Part shown: positions 1 to 8,180 of the stretch, one piece after another
Numbering within the stretch: position 1 is the first letter of the stretch
Layout: each line of letters starts with the position of its first letter
Source: Cellvibrio sp. PSBB023
GTDB lineage: Bacteria; Pseudomonadota; Gammaproteobacteria; Pseudomonadales; Cellvibrionaceae
DNA length: 64,000 nt
NCBI RefSeq assembly: GCF_002007605.1
Contig: NZ_CP019799.1
Location: 1,302,001-1,366,000 of the forward strand
Direction of reading: 5' to 3'
The notes under the pieces: generated by a model
Databases searched by the model: none
What the model was told of the DNA's origin: nothing
Seen by the model: only the letters and a program-made list of their open reading frames with translations
Program-made: the position numbers and the translations under genes

Positions 1-426
1 GGCATTGCCAACGTGCATTTGAACGCGACAGAACACAAAGACAACATTGTGTTTTTGCACAAAGTACAAGAAGGACCCGCCAGCAAAAGTTATGGTTTGC
101 AAGTAGCCAAGCTAGCCGGTATTCCCGCGCAAGTATTGGCTGAAGCCCAGCAACAATTGCACCTGCTGGAAAATGGCGAACATCCGCATGCGATTAAATC
201 GTCATCAACGGTGGCGGCAAGTACGGTTATTGCAACAACTGATGCAGTACAAGCCACCAGTGAACCTGCAGCAGCACCGGCATCGCCACTGCAATCGGGC
301 CTGTTTGATACACTGCCTAACCCGGCACTCGCGGCATTGCATAAAATCAATCCCGATAGCCTCAGTCCACGCGAAGCGCTGGAACAGTTGTATCGCTTGA
401 AAGAACTCTACGCCAAAGGGAAATAG
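1..426 (+). CDS. mutS: DNA mismatch repair protein MutS, C-terminal fragment
   Basis: This is the last 141 codons of MutS, cut by the window edge; the frame is open from base 1, so the visible GTG at 13 is not the start. The segment around residues 5-45 has the end of the MutS ATPase domain, with the conserved pattern NVHL..TEH, F.HKVQEG, ASKSYGLQVAKLAG and P. MutS recognises mismatches as a dimer and recruits MutL. A variable Ala/Ser/Thr/Pro linker follows, then a C-terminal helix-rich tail (LNPDSLSPREALEQLYRLKEL type), which in MutS is the oligomerisation tail. fdxA lies downstream in the same direction, a pairing also seen in pseudomonads. Confidence 0.95.
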   Translation, partial: GIANVHLNATEHKDNIVFLHKVQEGPASKSYGLQVAKLAGIPAQVLAEAQQQLHLLENGEHPHAIKSSSTVAASTVIATTDAVQATSEPAAAPASPLQSGLFDTLPNPALAALHKINPDSLSPREALEQLYRLKELYAKGK

Positions 427-458
427 CCATTAAAAGGAACTATTCTCAACTGGCTGAA

Positions 459-507
459 TTTACCGGCATTTAAGCGGCTTTTCTGTGGATTTTCGCCGGT
501 AAAAGCC
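459..507 (+). other. Two overlapping inverted repeats between mutS and fdxA
   Basis: The mutS-fdxA gap holds TTTACCGGC (459-467) with its complement GCCGGTAAA (495-503), and GGCTTTT (476-482) with its complement AAAAGCC (501-507). Both right arms use bases 501-503, so the two pairings exclude each other in full form. There is no strong U-run after either one. They could act as an mRNA leader structure for fdxA or mean nothing; I see no promoter I would defend. Confidence 0.3.
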
Positions 508-609
508 TACCCAAATGGGTGGCGGCTGTTTAGAATGCGCGCTCTTGTTTTGGCGCTACTCTGGTTGCGCGCATTAACTATCGAATTCTGTTACTTGTGG
601 GAGTCTCCT

Positions 610-933
610 ATGACGTTTGTAGTTGGGGAAAATTGCATTAAATGTAAACACACTGACTGTGTGGAAGTATGCCCGGTAGATTGCTTCTACGAAGGCCCCA
701 ATTTTTTGGTGATTCACCCGGATGAGTGCATTGATTGCGCACTCTGCGAGCCTGAGTGCCCGGTAGGCGCGATTTTCTCGGAAGATGAGCTACCCGAAGA
801 CCAAGCAGTATTCCTTGAGTTGAACGCCGAGCTGGCGCAAGTCTGGCCAAACATCACTGAGATGAAAGATGCACCGGCAGATCATGCCGATTGGGATGGC
901 GTTCCAGGCAAGTTGCAGTATCTGGAGCGTTAA
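610..933 (+). CDS. fdxA: 7Fe ferredoxin FdxA
   Basis: A 107-residue soluble ferredoxin of the Azotobacter FdI type, carrying one [3Fe-4S] and one [4Fe-4S] cluster for low-potential electron transfer. Cysteines are seen at residues 9, 12, 17, 21, 25, 40, 43, 46 and 50, the spacing typical of the family (CxxC....C...C...C then CxxCxxCxxxCP). The C-terminal extension ([14 protein letters not shown]) is also typical. The start at 610 follows GGGAG and gives the normal family length; the frame is open further upstream but that part looks non-coding. It lies downstream of mutS and ends at a strong terminator. Confidence 0.95.
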   Translation: MTFVVGENCIKCKHTDCVEVCPVDCFYEGPNFLVIHPDECIDCALCEPECPVGAIFSEDELPEDQAVFLELNAELAQVWPNITEMKDAPADHADWDGVPGKLQYLER

Positions 934-957
934 TTGCCCTACCCGGTGTAACGGCTC

Positions 958-986
958 AAAAAACCGCGCTTGTCGCGGTTTTTTTT
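958..986 (+). terminator. Rho-independent terminator after fdxA
   Basis: AAAAAACCGCG (958-968) pairs perfectly with CGCGGTTTTTT (974-984) across a CTTGT loop and runs into eight T residues. Confidence 0.9.
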
Positions 987-1092
987 CGCCCGGCAAAACT
1001 GGCCATTTAAACGCCTGTGCTACACTCAAGTGGATTTTTAGACCAAGCAAAACCCACATCCCAATGAAGTAACCAATAACGAGGATCATGCT

Positions 1093-1401
1093 ATGGGGAT
1101 CAATGATAAGCCTTACAGCGAAAAGCGCGATTTCATCCGAATGAAGATTGGCGCCCCTTTAAACGCTAAAATTGCAGCCGAATCCGAGGTTATTGAAGGC
1201 CGCTGTCTTGACTTGAGCGGCGGCGGTTTACAAGTAGAGGCTCAGCAAGCACTGGCGATAGGAACACAAGTGGAAGTGGAGGTTTCATCCGACCACGGTC
1301 ATAGCCCTACCCTGAAAGCAAATGCCAAGGTGGTTCGCGCCGCGCAATCCGATAGCGGCAGCCATCTACTGGGTTTGGAGATTGTCAGTATTTTGCCTTA
1401 G
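1093..1401 (+). CDS. Single-domain PilZ protein
   Basis: A 102-residue protein made almost only of a PilZ domain, the common cyclic-di-GMP receptor fold. The two ligand motifs are present: R12-x-x-x-R16 (RDFIR) and D40-x-S42-x-x-G45 (DLSGGG). It should therefore bind c-di-GMP and pass the signal to a partner, which is not identifiable from position. The ATG at 1093 follows GAGG at 1081-1084; an ATG at 1088 is out of frame. It stands alone between two terminators. The window encodes three GGDEF proteins that could supply its ligand. Confidence 0.88.
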   Translation: MGINDKPYSEKRDFIRMKIGAPLNAKIAAESEVIEGRCLDLSGGGLQVEAQQALAIGTQVEVEVSSDHGHSPTLKANAKVVRAAQSDSGSHLLGLEIVSILP

Positions 1402-1457
1402 GGTTGATTCTCCCTAAACATACACCTCAATACCCTTATATAGAGTGTACAGCGCAT

Positions 1458-1488
1458 AAAAAACGGCTACCGAAGTAGCCGTTTTTTA
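1458..1488. terminator. Bidirectional terminator between the PilZ gene and mlaA
   Basis: AAAAAACGGCTAC (1458-1470) and GTAGCCGTTTTTT (1475-1487) form a 13-bp perfect stem with a CGAA loop. Poly-T follows on both strands, which suits the two convergent genes. Confidence 0.92.
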
Positions 1489-1518
1489 TTGCGTAATCAA
1501 ATAGTTGGATGGTGATAC

Positions 1519-2253
1519 CTAGAAATCACCTTCAAAGTCTTCGTCGCTAAAATCTTCCGCCCCAAAGTCATCTGTTACCTCACCATTGCTGATGAGATAG
1601 GCACGGCGTTGCAGATACACATCACGAATAAATACGTAACGATCGCCAGTGATATTTTTTTCCAATTCCAGCAACCCGGCACGAGCATCCAGAATAGACA
1701 GTGCCTTAACACTAATTTCTGTGCCTTCATGGTTAATGTAAGTGGTTGGGTCAGTGTACCAATCAACAGGTCTACTCAAAGTATCGCGCACCGTGCTCGG
1801 CCCCAAGAGTGGCAGCACCAGGTATGGCCCCTGCCCTACACCCCAGGTTGACAAGGTCTGGCCAAAATCCTCCGGAGTATCTGCCGGCAAATTCATGTGC
1901 TTGGCAACATCCAGTAAGCCGCCCAAGCCCAGAGTACTGTTTACTAAAAACCGGCCAGTATCGTAGCCGGCACCTTTGAAGTCCCCTTGCAACGTACCGT
2001 TGATCACATTAGGCACTTCACCAATATTGGAGAATATATTGCTTATACCCACTTCAATAGGATCGGGCGTCACCGCTTTGTAGCCTTTGGCTAATGGTTT
2101 AAGGAACCAGCGATCCACACGGTCATTGAAGTTGAACACAGCACGATTCCAACCCTGCCACGGATCAGGATTTTTCTCTTCTTGGGCAACGCTGGCTGCC
2201 ACTGGCATAAGCGTGAGTAGCGCAAGAGCGATCGGATTGAGGATATGTTTCAT
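1519..2253 (-). CDS. mlaA: MlaA, outer-membrane component of phospholipid retrieval
   Basis: A 244-residue MlaA (VacJ) protein, which forms a channel removing misplaced phospholipids from the outer leaflet of the outer membrane and hands them to MlaC. Conserved blocks are seen: DPWQGWNRAVFNFNDRVDRW, NIFSNIGEVPNVINGTLQGD, RFLVNSTLGLGGLLDVA and EDFGQTLSTWGVGQGPYLVLPLLGPSTVRD. The start at 2253 is chosen because AGGGA lies just upstream and a signal peptide follows at once. The signal looks like a signal peptidase I type (ASVA-Q): there is no lipobox cysteine, unlike E. coli MlaA, which is a lipoprotein. The acidic C-terminal tail is a normal variable end. Its partners mlaFEDCB are at 59.3-62.3 kb. 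Confidence 0.93.
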   Translation of the reverse strand: MKHILNPIALALLTLMPVAASVAQEEKNPDPWQGWNRAVFNFNDRVDRWFLKPLAKGYKAVTPDPIEVGISNIFSNIGEVPNVINGTLQGDFKGAGYDTGRFLVNSTLGLGGLLDVAKHMNLPADTPEDFGQTLSTWGVGQGPYLVLPLLGPSTVRDTLSRPVDWYTDPTTYINHEGTEISVKALSILDARAGLLELEKNITGDRYVFIRDVYLQRRAYLISNGEVTDDFGAEDFSDEDFEGDF

Positions 2254-2672
2254 AAAGTCCCTGGGCGCCATGACGGCATAAGCAAAACGTAAAATAAAAG
2301 GCCTGGGCAAAAGCACTGGCAAGGCGCGCCACTTTAGCGAATCGCCGATAAGCGCTCAACCAGATTAGCGCAATGCCCCCTAAGCAATTCCGCTCAGAGT
2401 GCGATTGCTGACAAGTGTCACGCCAGAATAACAGCTATTCGCCGCCATTTTCGCACGTTTGCACCGGCAAATTGTTACGCGAACAAGTCGCAAAAAGCTC
2501 AAGAACTCTCCTCCACTGAAATACCTTTGCCATATTTCCGCAACAAAAGCTTCATGGATCTGTCGTCCAACTTTCACATTTGTCATCAAAAATGGCTTCA
2601 CCAAGCGCTTGGGCTAGAACGGCGCGGAGAATTTCCACACACCCTTGTGACAACTGAGAAGAGAGTGAACTC
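2254..2672. promoter_or_regulatory. 419-base intergenic region between divergent mlaA and the lipoprotein gene
   Basis: No convincing gene is seen here. The left part should hold the mlaA promoter; I could not identify it with confidence. The right part holds the Pho-box-like element listed separately at 2560-2577 and an 80-base leader to the lipoprotein start. Confidence 0.5.
2560..2593 (+). promoter_or_regulatory. Pho-box-like promoter of the lipoprotein/receptor genes
   Basis: Bases 2560-2577 read CTGTCGT-CCAA-CTTTCAC, two 7-mers separated by 4 bases, each matching the PhoB half-site CTGTCAY/T at 6 of 7 positions. Ten bases further on lies AAAAAT (2588-2593) as a weak -10 hexamer, the spacing seen at PhoB-activated sigma-70 promoters. 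PhoB binding is inference. Confidence 0.55.
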
Positions 2673-4334
2673 ATGAAACTGAAGAATATTTTTGCACTGA
2701 ATGTACTGGCGGCAGCGTTGACGGCCTGTGGCGGTGGCGATATCAATTTAAACCCAAGCAACACCGTAACCGACTCAAATAACAATACCACCAACAATAA
2801 TGGGGCAAGCAGTTCTTCTGCTGTTAGCAACCCTTGTGCCTCTTACGAATTAGGCGGCCAAAAGGTTCAAGGGATTCTGAATGGTGCTAACTGTACCTAC
2901 GGTGTGACCTTCGTTAGCGATACTCGCCCGCTGACCACTGACCTTGAAATTCCAGCGCTGCCAAACGGTGGTGTGCATATTTTCCAGGATAGCTTGTTTG
3001 TTGGTGAAGACGTGGATGCCAACGCGATTGCAGCAGGCGTAAAAGTGCCTGCTGCAGGTGCAGGCCCAATCCTGACAATCAAAGCAGGCGCCAAATTGGC
3101 ATTTAGCAATCCCGTAGATTACGTGCGTATTGCCCGCGGCTCGCAAATTTTTGCAGAAGGCACCAAAGAAGCACCAATTGTTTTCAGTGCGACTAAGGAT
3201 TTGATCGAAAAAACCGCCACTGAAGGTGACCGTGGACTCTGGGGTGGTGTGCAAATTCTGGGTCAAGGCTTGACCAACAAATGCACAGACCCTACTAACT
3301 GCCATATTACGTCTGAAGGTCGCCCAGGTACCTATGGCGGCAATAACAATGAAGAATCATCCGGTGTATTGCGCTACGTTGTGGTCAAACACGCTGGTTA
3401 TGAAGTAGTTGATGGCAATGAATTAAATGGCATCACCTTCTATGCCGTAGGCTCTGGCACCAAAGTGGAATATGTACAAACTTACTCGACTCGCGATGAT
3501 GGCTTTGAAATGTTTGGCGGCGCGGTAAATCTGAAGCATGTAGTAGCGGTTAACGTTGCCGATGACTCATTTGACTTTGCCGATGGCTATGTTGGCAACA
3601 TTCAATTTGCTCTGGCAATTCACACCTCAGGCGCCAACCGCTGTATCGAAGGTGACAACACCGGTGAAGGCCGTGCTGATGGCATTCTGCCCATGACTCA
3701 CCCACGTATTTCTAACCACACTTGTATCACCAGCGGCGTAGACACCAACCAAGGCACTTTCCCAACCTCAAAAGGCGACTCTGAAGGCCCGCTGCTGCGT
3801 GAAGGTACTCAATTCGAGCTCTACAACTCAATCATCACCTCCAATGCACCCGGTATGGCATCTAATGAATGCTTTGAGCAGGACGATACCGAAGGCCCAG
3901 AGACTGTTGATGCGATGGAAGCTGGCATCTCTGTTGTGAAAAGCACACTGGTTGCCTGTTCCGAAGCAATTAAAACCGGCAAAGTTGACCCAAGTAATGC
4001 AGGCTTTAATGCAAAAACCTGGTTCACTACAGCAGGCAATAACAACGTCGTTATCGACTCAAGTGTGACCGGTGGCCTGCCTGCTACCGTCATTAAAGAC
4101 CTGGCCACCAACCCACGCGCTTACATCACTGCACCAGCCCTTAGTGATGGCAACACCACAGCGATCACAGTTCCGGTATTTGATGTAACCACCCTGTCCC
4201 AGAATCCATCAACCACCACAGCTCCTGTCGCTGGCAGCAATGATTTCTTTGATGCTGTTAACTTCATTGGTGCAGTTAGTGCGGAAAACGATTGGGTATC
4301 CGGTTGGACTGTTGGTTTGACGACAAGCAACTAA
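2673..4334 (+). CDS. Outer-membrane-type lipoprotein with beta-helix-like repeats, partner of a TonB receptor
   Basis: A 553-residue lipoprotein. The lipobox LTAC puts the lipidated cysteine at residue 19. A low-complexity Asn/Ser/Thr linker (residues about 22-52) then leads to the folded part. Residues about 85-420 carry short hydrophobic strand repeats with Gly/Asn/Asp turns (for example YVVVKHAGYE, VEYVQTYSTRDDGFEMFGG, LKHVVAVNVADDSFDFADG), which suggests a right-handed beta-helix; acidic turn pairs could bind Ca2+. Several cysteines may form disulfides. It precedes a TonB-dependent receptor in the same direction, so it may capture substrate at the surface or in the periplasm. The substrate is unknown; I do not recognise a named family. 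Confidence 0.75.
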   Translation: MKLKNIFALNVLAAALTACGGGDINLNPSNTVTDSNNNTTNNNGASSSSAVSNPCASYELGGQKVQGILNGANCTYGVTFVSDTRPLTTDLEIPALPNGGVHIFQDSLFVGEDVDANAIAAGVKVPAAGAGPILTIKAGAKLAFSNPVDYVRIARGSQIFAEGTKEAPIVFSATKDLIEKTATEGDRGLWGGVQILGQGLTNKCTDPTNCHITSEGRPGTYGGNNNEESSGVLRYVVVKHAGYEVVDGNELNGITFYAVGSGTKVEYVQTYSTRDDGFEMFGGAVNLKHVVAVNVADDSFDFADGYVGNIQFALAIHTSGANRCIEGDNTGEGRADGILPMTHPRISNHTCITSGVDTNQGTFPTSKGDSEGPLLREGTQFELYNSIITSNAPGMASNECFEQDDTEGPETVDAMEAGISVVKSTLVACSEAIKTGKVDPSNAGFNAKTWFTTAGNNNVVIDSSVTGGLPATVIKDLATNPRAYITAPALSDGNTTAITVPVFDVTTLSQNPSTTTAPVAGSNDFFDAVNFIGAVSAENDWVSGWTVGLTTSN

Positions 4335-4372
4335 TTCAGGGCACAGAGCACGCCTTGTTGCTGGCAACGAAA

Positions 4373-4400
4373 AGAGGCGCCCAAGGGCGCCTCTCTTTTT
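4373..4400 (+). terminator. Hairpin terminator between lipoprotein gene and TonB receptor
   Basis: AGAGGCGCCC (4373-4382) pairs with GGGCGCCTCT (4385-4394), followed by CTTTTT. It lies 40 bases before the receptor start and probably gives partial termination, so that the lipoprotein is made in excess over the receptor. Confidence 0.75.
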
Positions 4401-4443
4401 AAGCAAAGACCAGCCAGACCACTGAATTCAGAAGGTTAACACT

Positions 4444-7125
4444 ATGCAAAAATTATCTATTAATCGACACAAACTGTTTATTGCCATGTCGGCAGCTTCC
4501 TTGTCCGTTCTCTCTAGCGGCGCGATGGCACAAGCACAAACTGAAACCTCTGATAAGCCTGTTATTGAGGCGCCCGTTTTAGAAGAAATGCTGGTAACCG
4601 GTCGCCAGCAAAGCGGAGCGCAAACACTCACCCAGGAACGAATGGAAGACGCCTTTGCAGCCGACTTAATGGGTGCAGACCAAATTTCGCGCACCGGCGA
4701 CACTAACGTCGCTGTTGCACTCACCCGTGTTACCGGTGTAACGCTAAATCAAGGTAAATATGTTTATGTGCGCGGCTTGGGTGAACGCTACTCAAGCGTG
4801 CAACTCAATGGCGCCCAGGTTCCATCACCAGAGTTAACACGTAACGTATTACCACTGGATATCATTCCATCATCTATCGTAGAAAGCCTGAAAGTTCAAA
4901 AAGCCTATTCGCCAGATTTACCTGCCAGCTTTGGTGGCGGCAATGTTGATATACGTACCAAGAGCGTACCGGATGAGTTCGTTCTTGAGATGACATTGGG
5001 TACCGGAACCAATACTAACAACGACAGCAATAACCTTAGCTATTCGGGTGGGAGTAAAACGTCTGGCTTACCCAAGCCTATTGATCAGGCCTTGGACACC
5101 TACCAAGGGGTTATCGATATTAATGGCATACGTCGCATTCTCAGCACTGAAGTCGACAATAGCGTAACTCCCGAGCAAGCCCAGCAATCAATTCAAATCA
5201 ACCGCGACCTGGCACTGGCAGTTAATCGCAACGTTGATATTAAAAAAGATAAACCATCACTCGATCAAAATGGTGCAGTGACCTTAGGCAACGCTTGGGA
5301 ACTGGGTGACGACTGGACCTTGGGTAGCATGCTCAATTGGTCGCAAAAAACCGAGTGGCGCAACAAAAATCAGGCGCGCAGAGGTGTTGGCGCTCCCGAT
5401 GTTACCTATTCATCGATTAAACGCAGCACCGAAGATACGAAGGAACTTGCCTCAATTGGAGTCGGCATCAAATTCCAAGAGATGCATGAGCTGGAGGCCA
5501 GCTATATGAAAATCGGCAATGAGACCGATGAAGCGGCTATCACCCTTGCTCAAAACAGTAACAATAATCTGGCTGACGGCAATCAAAAAGTCACTTACGA
5601 AACGCGCTATCAGGATCGGGAGTTGGAAGTCACTCAAGTACTGGGCAAGCATGTATTTGACCAATTATCCGGCAATACCCTGGGCAATTTCGATCTTGAC
5701 TGGTTTTACTCGGATTCCAGCGTAAAAACCAATATTCCTGGCGCATCAACAATTGGCGGTGATAACACTGTTGATCCGCAAACCGGCGAAATTCTGGCAA
5801 CGCGAATCACGTCCAGTTCATCGGCACAATTTGCTTATCTGAATCTGCAAGATGACGTACGCAGTTACGGTTTAAATGCAAAATTACCACTGTCATTCGA
5901 TAACGCCGAAATAACCTTGCGTGGCGGTTACAGTTATAACGACAAATCCCGTCAGTATTATGGCTATACCGCACTCATCGATGTGGGCGGCGGAGATTAC
6001 TTGCTGGGCACACCAGGAAATGTATTTACCGATAGCAATATCAGCAATCTGGATAATGCATTCGAGCTCACCATGAGCCGCGGTTTTGGTACGGAAAGCT
6101 ACATTGCGGCACAAATGACCGATGCAGCCTATGGCATGATTGACGCGAACTTCAATGATGTGTGGCGCTTTACTGCAGGTGCACGCTACGAAGACTATCG
6201 CACTGCCCTGCTCCCCGTTGACTTGCTGGATTACACCGGCATTACGCTACAAAAACTGATTGAAGAACTTGCCAAAGATGGCCAGACATTTTCATCGCGT
6301 AGCGATGACTGGCATCCATCAGCAGCACTGACCTTTATCAATGACGGTTTCATGTGGACAGAAACCTTCCAATTGCGTTTGAGCTATGCACAAACGGTTG
6401 TTCGCCCTGATTTGCGTGAATTATCTGATGTCGTGTATATCGATCCAGAGTTGAACCTGCGCGTTCAAGGCAACCCAAACCTTGTGTTTTCAACAATCGA
6501 CCATGTTGATTTACGTGGTGAGTGGTACTTTGATGGTGGCAATAACCTGACCGCCACTCTGTTCTACAAAGATATTGCAAACCCGATTGAGCAAAAACTA
6601 AATCCAGGCTCAGACACTGATATTGTAATGGGATTCTATAACGCTGAATCTGGCGAGATTTATGGTGTAGAGTTGGAAGGCCTTATGAATCTGGATTATG
6701 GCTTCTTCTTATCCGGCAACCTGACAATCAGTGACTCAGAAATTGTATCGCCTGACAATCAAGGCTTTACTAATGCAACTCGCACCATGAGCGGACAATC
6801 ACCCTATGTACTTAACGCACAATTGGGTTATGACTCGGATGATGGCAAACATGGTGCAGCCCTCAGTTACAATATTGCCGGCAAGAAAGTTTACTTTGCT
6901 GCGTTTGAAACGGGCCATGACGATGCATTTGAACAACCTTTCAGCTCATTGGATTTCACTTATTCTTACTACCCTACCGAGAAACTTACACTGAAAGCCA
7001 AGTTGCGCAACTTGTTAGATGAAGACCGAGAAATAACACAAACCAACGCCAGCGGGCAAAAAGTTACCATTCTGACCCAGGAAGTGGGCACCAGCATGAG
7101 CCTGGATATCAGCTACAAATTTTAA
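4444..7125 (+). CDS. TonB-dependent outer-membrane receptor (893 aa)
   Basis: An 893-residue receptor: signal peptide ending near AMAQA (residue about 31), a TonB-box-like segment (EEMLVTG, about residue 48), a plug domain with the strongly conserved stretch VYVRGLGERYSSVQLNG and PLDIIPSSIVESLKV, and a 22-strand barrel ending in the aromatic C-terminus (SLDISYKF). The RGLGERYSS plug signature marks a gammaproteobacterial/Bacteroidota-like subfamily often paired with a lipoprotein, as here. GAAGG precedes the ATG. It sits in an island with Pho-box-like promoters, so phosphate or an organic phosphate ester is a reasonable guess for the substrate; that is inference. Confidence 0.9.
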   Translation: MQKLSINRHKLFIAMSAASLSVLSSGAMAQAQTETSDKPVIEAPVLEEMLVTGRQQSGAQTLTQERMEDAFAADLMGADQISRTGDTNVAVALTRVTGVTLNQGKYVYVRGLGERYSSVQLNGAQVPSPELTRNVLPLDIIPSSIVESLKVQKAYSPDLPASFGGGNVDIRTKSVPDEFVLEMTLGTGTNTNNDSNNLSYSGGSKTSGLPKPIDQALDTYQGVIDINGIRRILSTEVDNSVTPEQAQQSIQINRDLALAVNRNVDIKKDKPSLDQNGAVTLGNAWELGDDWTLGSMLNWSQKTEWRNKNQARRGVGAPDVTYSSIKRSTEDTKELASIGVGIKFQEMHELEASYMKIGNETDEAAITLAQNSNNNLADGNQKVTYETRYQDRELEVTQVLGKHVFDQLSGNTLGNFDLDWFYSDSSVKTNIPGASTIGGDNTVDPQTGEILATRITSSSSAQFAYLNLQDDVRSYGLNAKLPLSFDNAEITLRGGYSYNDKSRQYYGYTALIDVGGGDYLLGTPGNVFTDSNISNLDNAFELTMSRGFGTESYIAAQMTDAAYGMIDANFNDVWRFTAGARYEDYRTALLPVDLLDYTGITLQKLIEELAKDGQTFSSRSDDWHPSAALTFINDGFMWTETFQLRLSYAQTVVRPDLRELSDVVYIDPELNLRVQGNPNLVFSTIDHVDLRGEWYFDGGNNLTATLFYKDIANPIEQKLNPGSDTDIVMGFYNAESGEIYGVELEGLMNLDYGFFLSGNLTISDSEIVSPDNQGFTNATRTMSGQSPYVLNAQLGYDSDDGKHGAALSYNIAGKKVYFAAFETGHDDAFEQPFSSLDFTYSYYPTEKLTLKAKLRNLLDEDREITQTNASGQKVTILTQEVGTSMSLDISYKF

Positions 7126-7197
7126 ACCTGGCTACTAATTTAATTATTTTTAAAATCAAGGACAGAAAAGGATTTGCACCATCAAAAAATATTATCG

Positions 7198-7220
7198 AGC
7201 CACCTTCGGGTGGCTTTTTT
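7198..7220 (+). terminator. Terminator after the TonB receptor
   Basis: AGCCACC (7198-7204) and GGTGGCT (7209-7215) pair across a TTCG tetraloop, followed by a run of T. Confidence 0.92.
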
Positions 7221-7259
7221 ATTCGCACAATATTTTATATTTTCTGTTTACCGCTGAAA

Positions 7260-7277
7260 TTGTCACAAACTATTCAC
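7260..7277 (+). promoter_or_regulatory. Weak Pho-box-like direct repeat
   Basis: TTGTCAC-AAAC-TATTCAC has the 7+4+7 layout of a PhoB site, but the second half matches only TCAC. No good -10 follows at the expected distance. It gains weight only from the two better elements in the same island. Confidence 0.3.
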
Positions 7278-7375
7278 ATTAGTGTGCTAGGTGCGATGCT
7301 AATCTAACCATGAAACGGCGATCATGACCCACAAGGGTGCAGATAACCGCATAAATGATTCACGAGGAGCACCCT

Positions 7376-8101
7376 ATGACTAACAATATTCTTAAAAAAA
7401 TGATTCGCTCACTGGTAATGTTAGCGGCAGTTGCACCATTTGCGAGCTATGCAGCCGCATACACTCCCGCAAAGTTTGGTAATGCCCAAGAAACCTTGAG
7501 CAAACAAGTCACACTGCCCACTTCATTTGGTGAAGGTGTACGTACAGTGGCGGTTTACTGCCAAGCCGACATAATGACAAGCGGCAATATCAATGCTGTC
7601 ACCTGCTATGAAAATAGCCCATTGGTATCCATGCAGAAAGTAACAGAATCCGCCCTCAAATCTGCCACCTTTACCCCTGCTACCATCGATGGCAACGCCG
7701 TACCTGTGAGAATGCAATTACGTGTTGTTTACTCATTAGGTGGAACTCAGGCCCCCATAGTCTTGCTGCCGAATCTGGGAACCCTGCAAGCGCAATACGG
7801 TACTCATTACTACGCGCCACAAGAACGTTTGGATACCAGTGACTGGTATGCCAACTACACCACGAAAGAACATGGCGACGGTAAATTATTTTTTGCTGAA
7901 GGCAAAATGACTCGCGTTATGGCAACGATTGAAGCTGACGGAAAAGTAGAAACGGTGAGCACGATTGAGGCGGCATTGCGCAAACAAGCCGATGCTACCA
8001 GCATTGAAAACTCGTTGAAAAAATCGAAATTTATCCCGGGTTTTGTCCAGGACACGCCCACCGCTATGCATTACATCGCCGTGGTTAATTACAAAAAATA
8101 G
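7376..8101 (+). CDS. Secreted protein with two tandem TonB-C-like modules
   Basis: A 241-residue exported protein. The start at 7376 follows CGAGGAG; a signal peptide ends near ASYAAA. Residues about 50-118 have the pattern of a TonB C-terminal domain (V.V.C.AD....G.I..V.C......V..AL..A.F.PA..DG.AVPV.M.LRVVY), and residues about 177-240 repeat it (TRVMATIEADGKVETV....SIENSLKKSKFIPG.....AMHYIAVVNY). There is no N-terminal transmembrane anchor or Pro-rich spacer, so it is not a normal energy-transducing TonB. The gene follows the TonB receptor. It may bind the receptor's TonB box or peptidoglycan from the periplasm; function is unknown. Confidence 0.6.
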   Translation: MTNNILKKMIRSLVMLAAVAPFASYAAAYTPAKFGNAQETLSKQVTLPTSFGEGVRTVAVYCQADIMTSGNINAVTCYENSPLVSMQKVTESALKSATFTPATIDGNAVPVRMQLRVVYSLGGTQAPIVLLPNLGTLQAQYGTHYYAPQERLDTSDWYANYTTKEHGDGKLFFAEGKMTRVMATIEADGKVETVSTIEAALRKQADATSIENSLKKSKFIPGFVQDTPTAMHYIAVVNYKK

Positions 8102-8120
8102 TCTTGTACATGAACCAGAA

Positions 8121-8147
8121 AAAAGGCCGCACTCGTATGCGGCCTTT
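8121..8147. terminator. Bidirectional terminator
   Basis: AAAAGGCCGCA (8121-8131) pairs with TGCGGCCTTTT (8138-8147, pairing to 8148) between convergent genes. Confidence 0.88.
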
Positions 8148-8180
8148 TACTTTGTAAGTATATTCAGCGCTGGCCAACAC

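Noticed and set aside
2850..3305. Open frame of 151 codons opposite the lipoprotein gene
   Set aside because: Antisense to the beta-helix repeats; no start signal.
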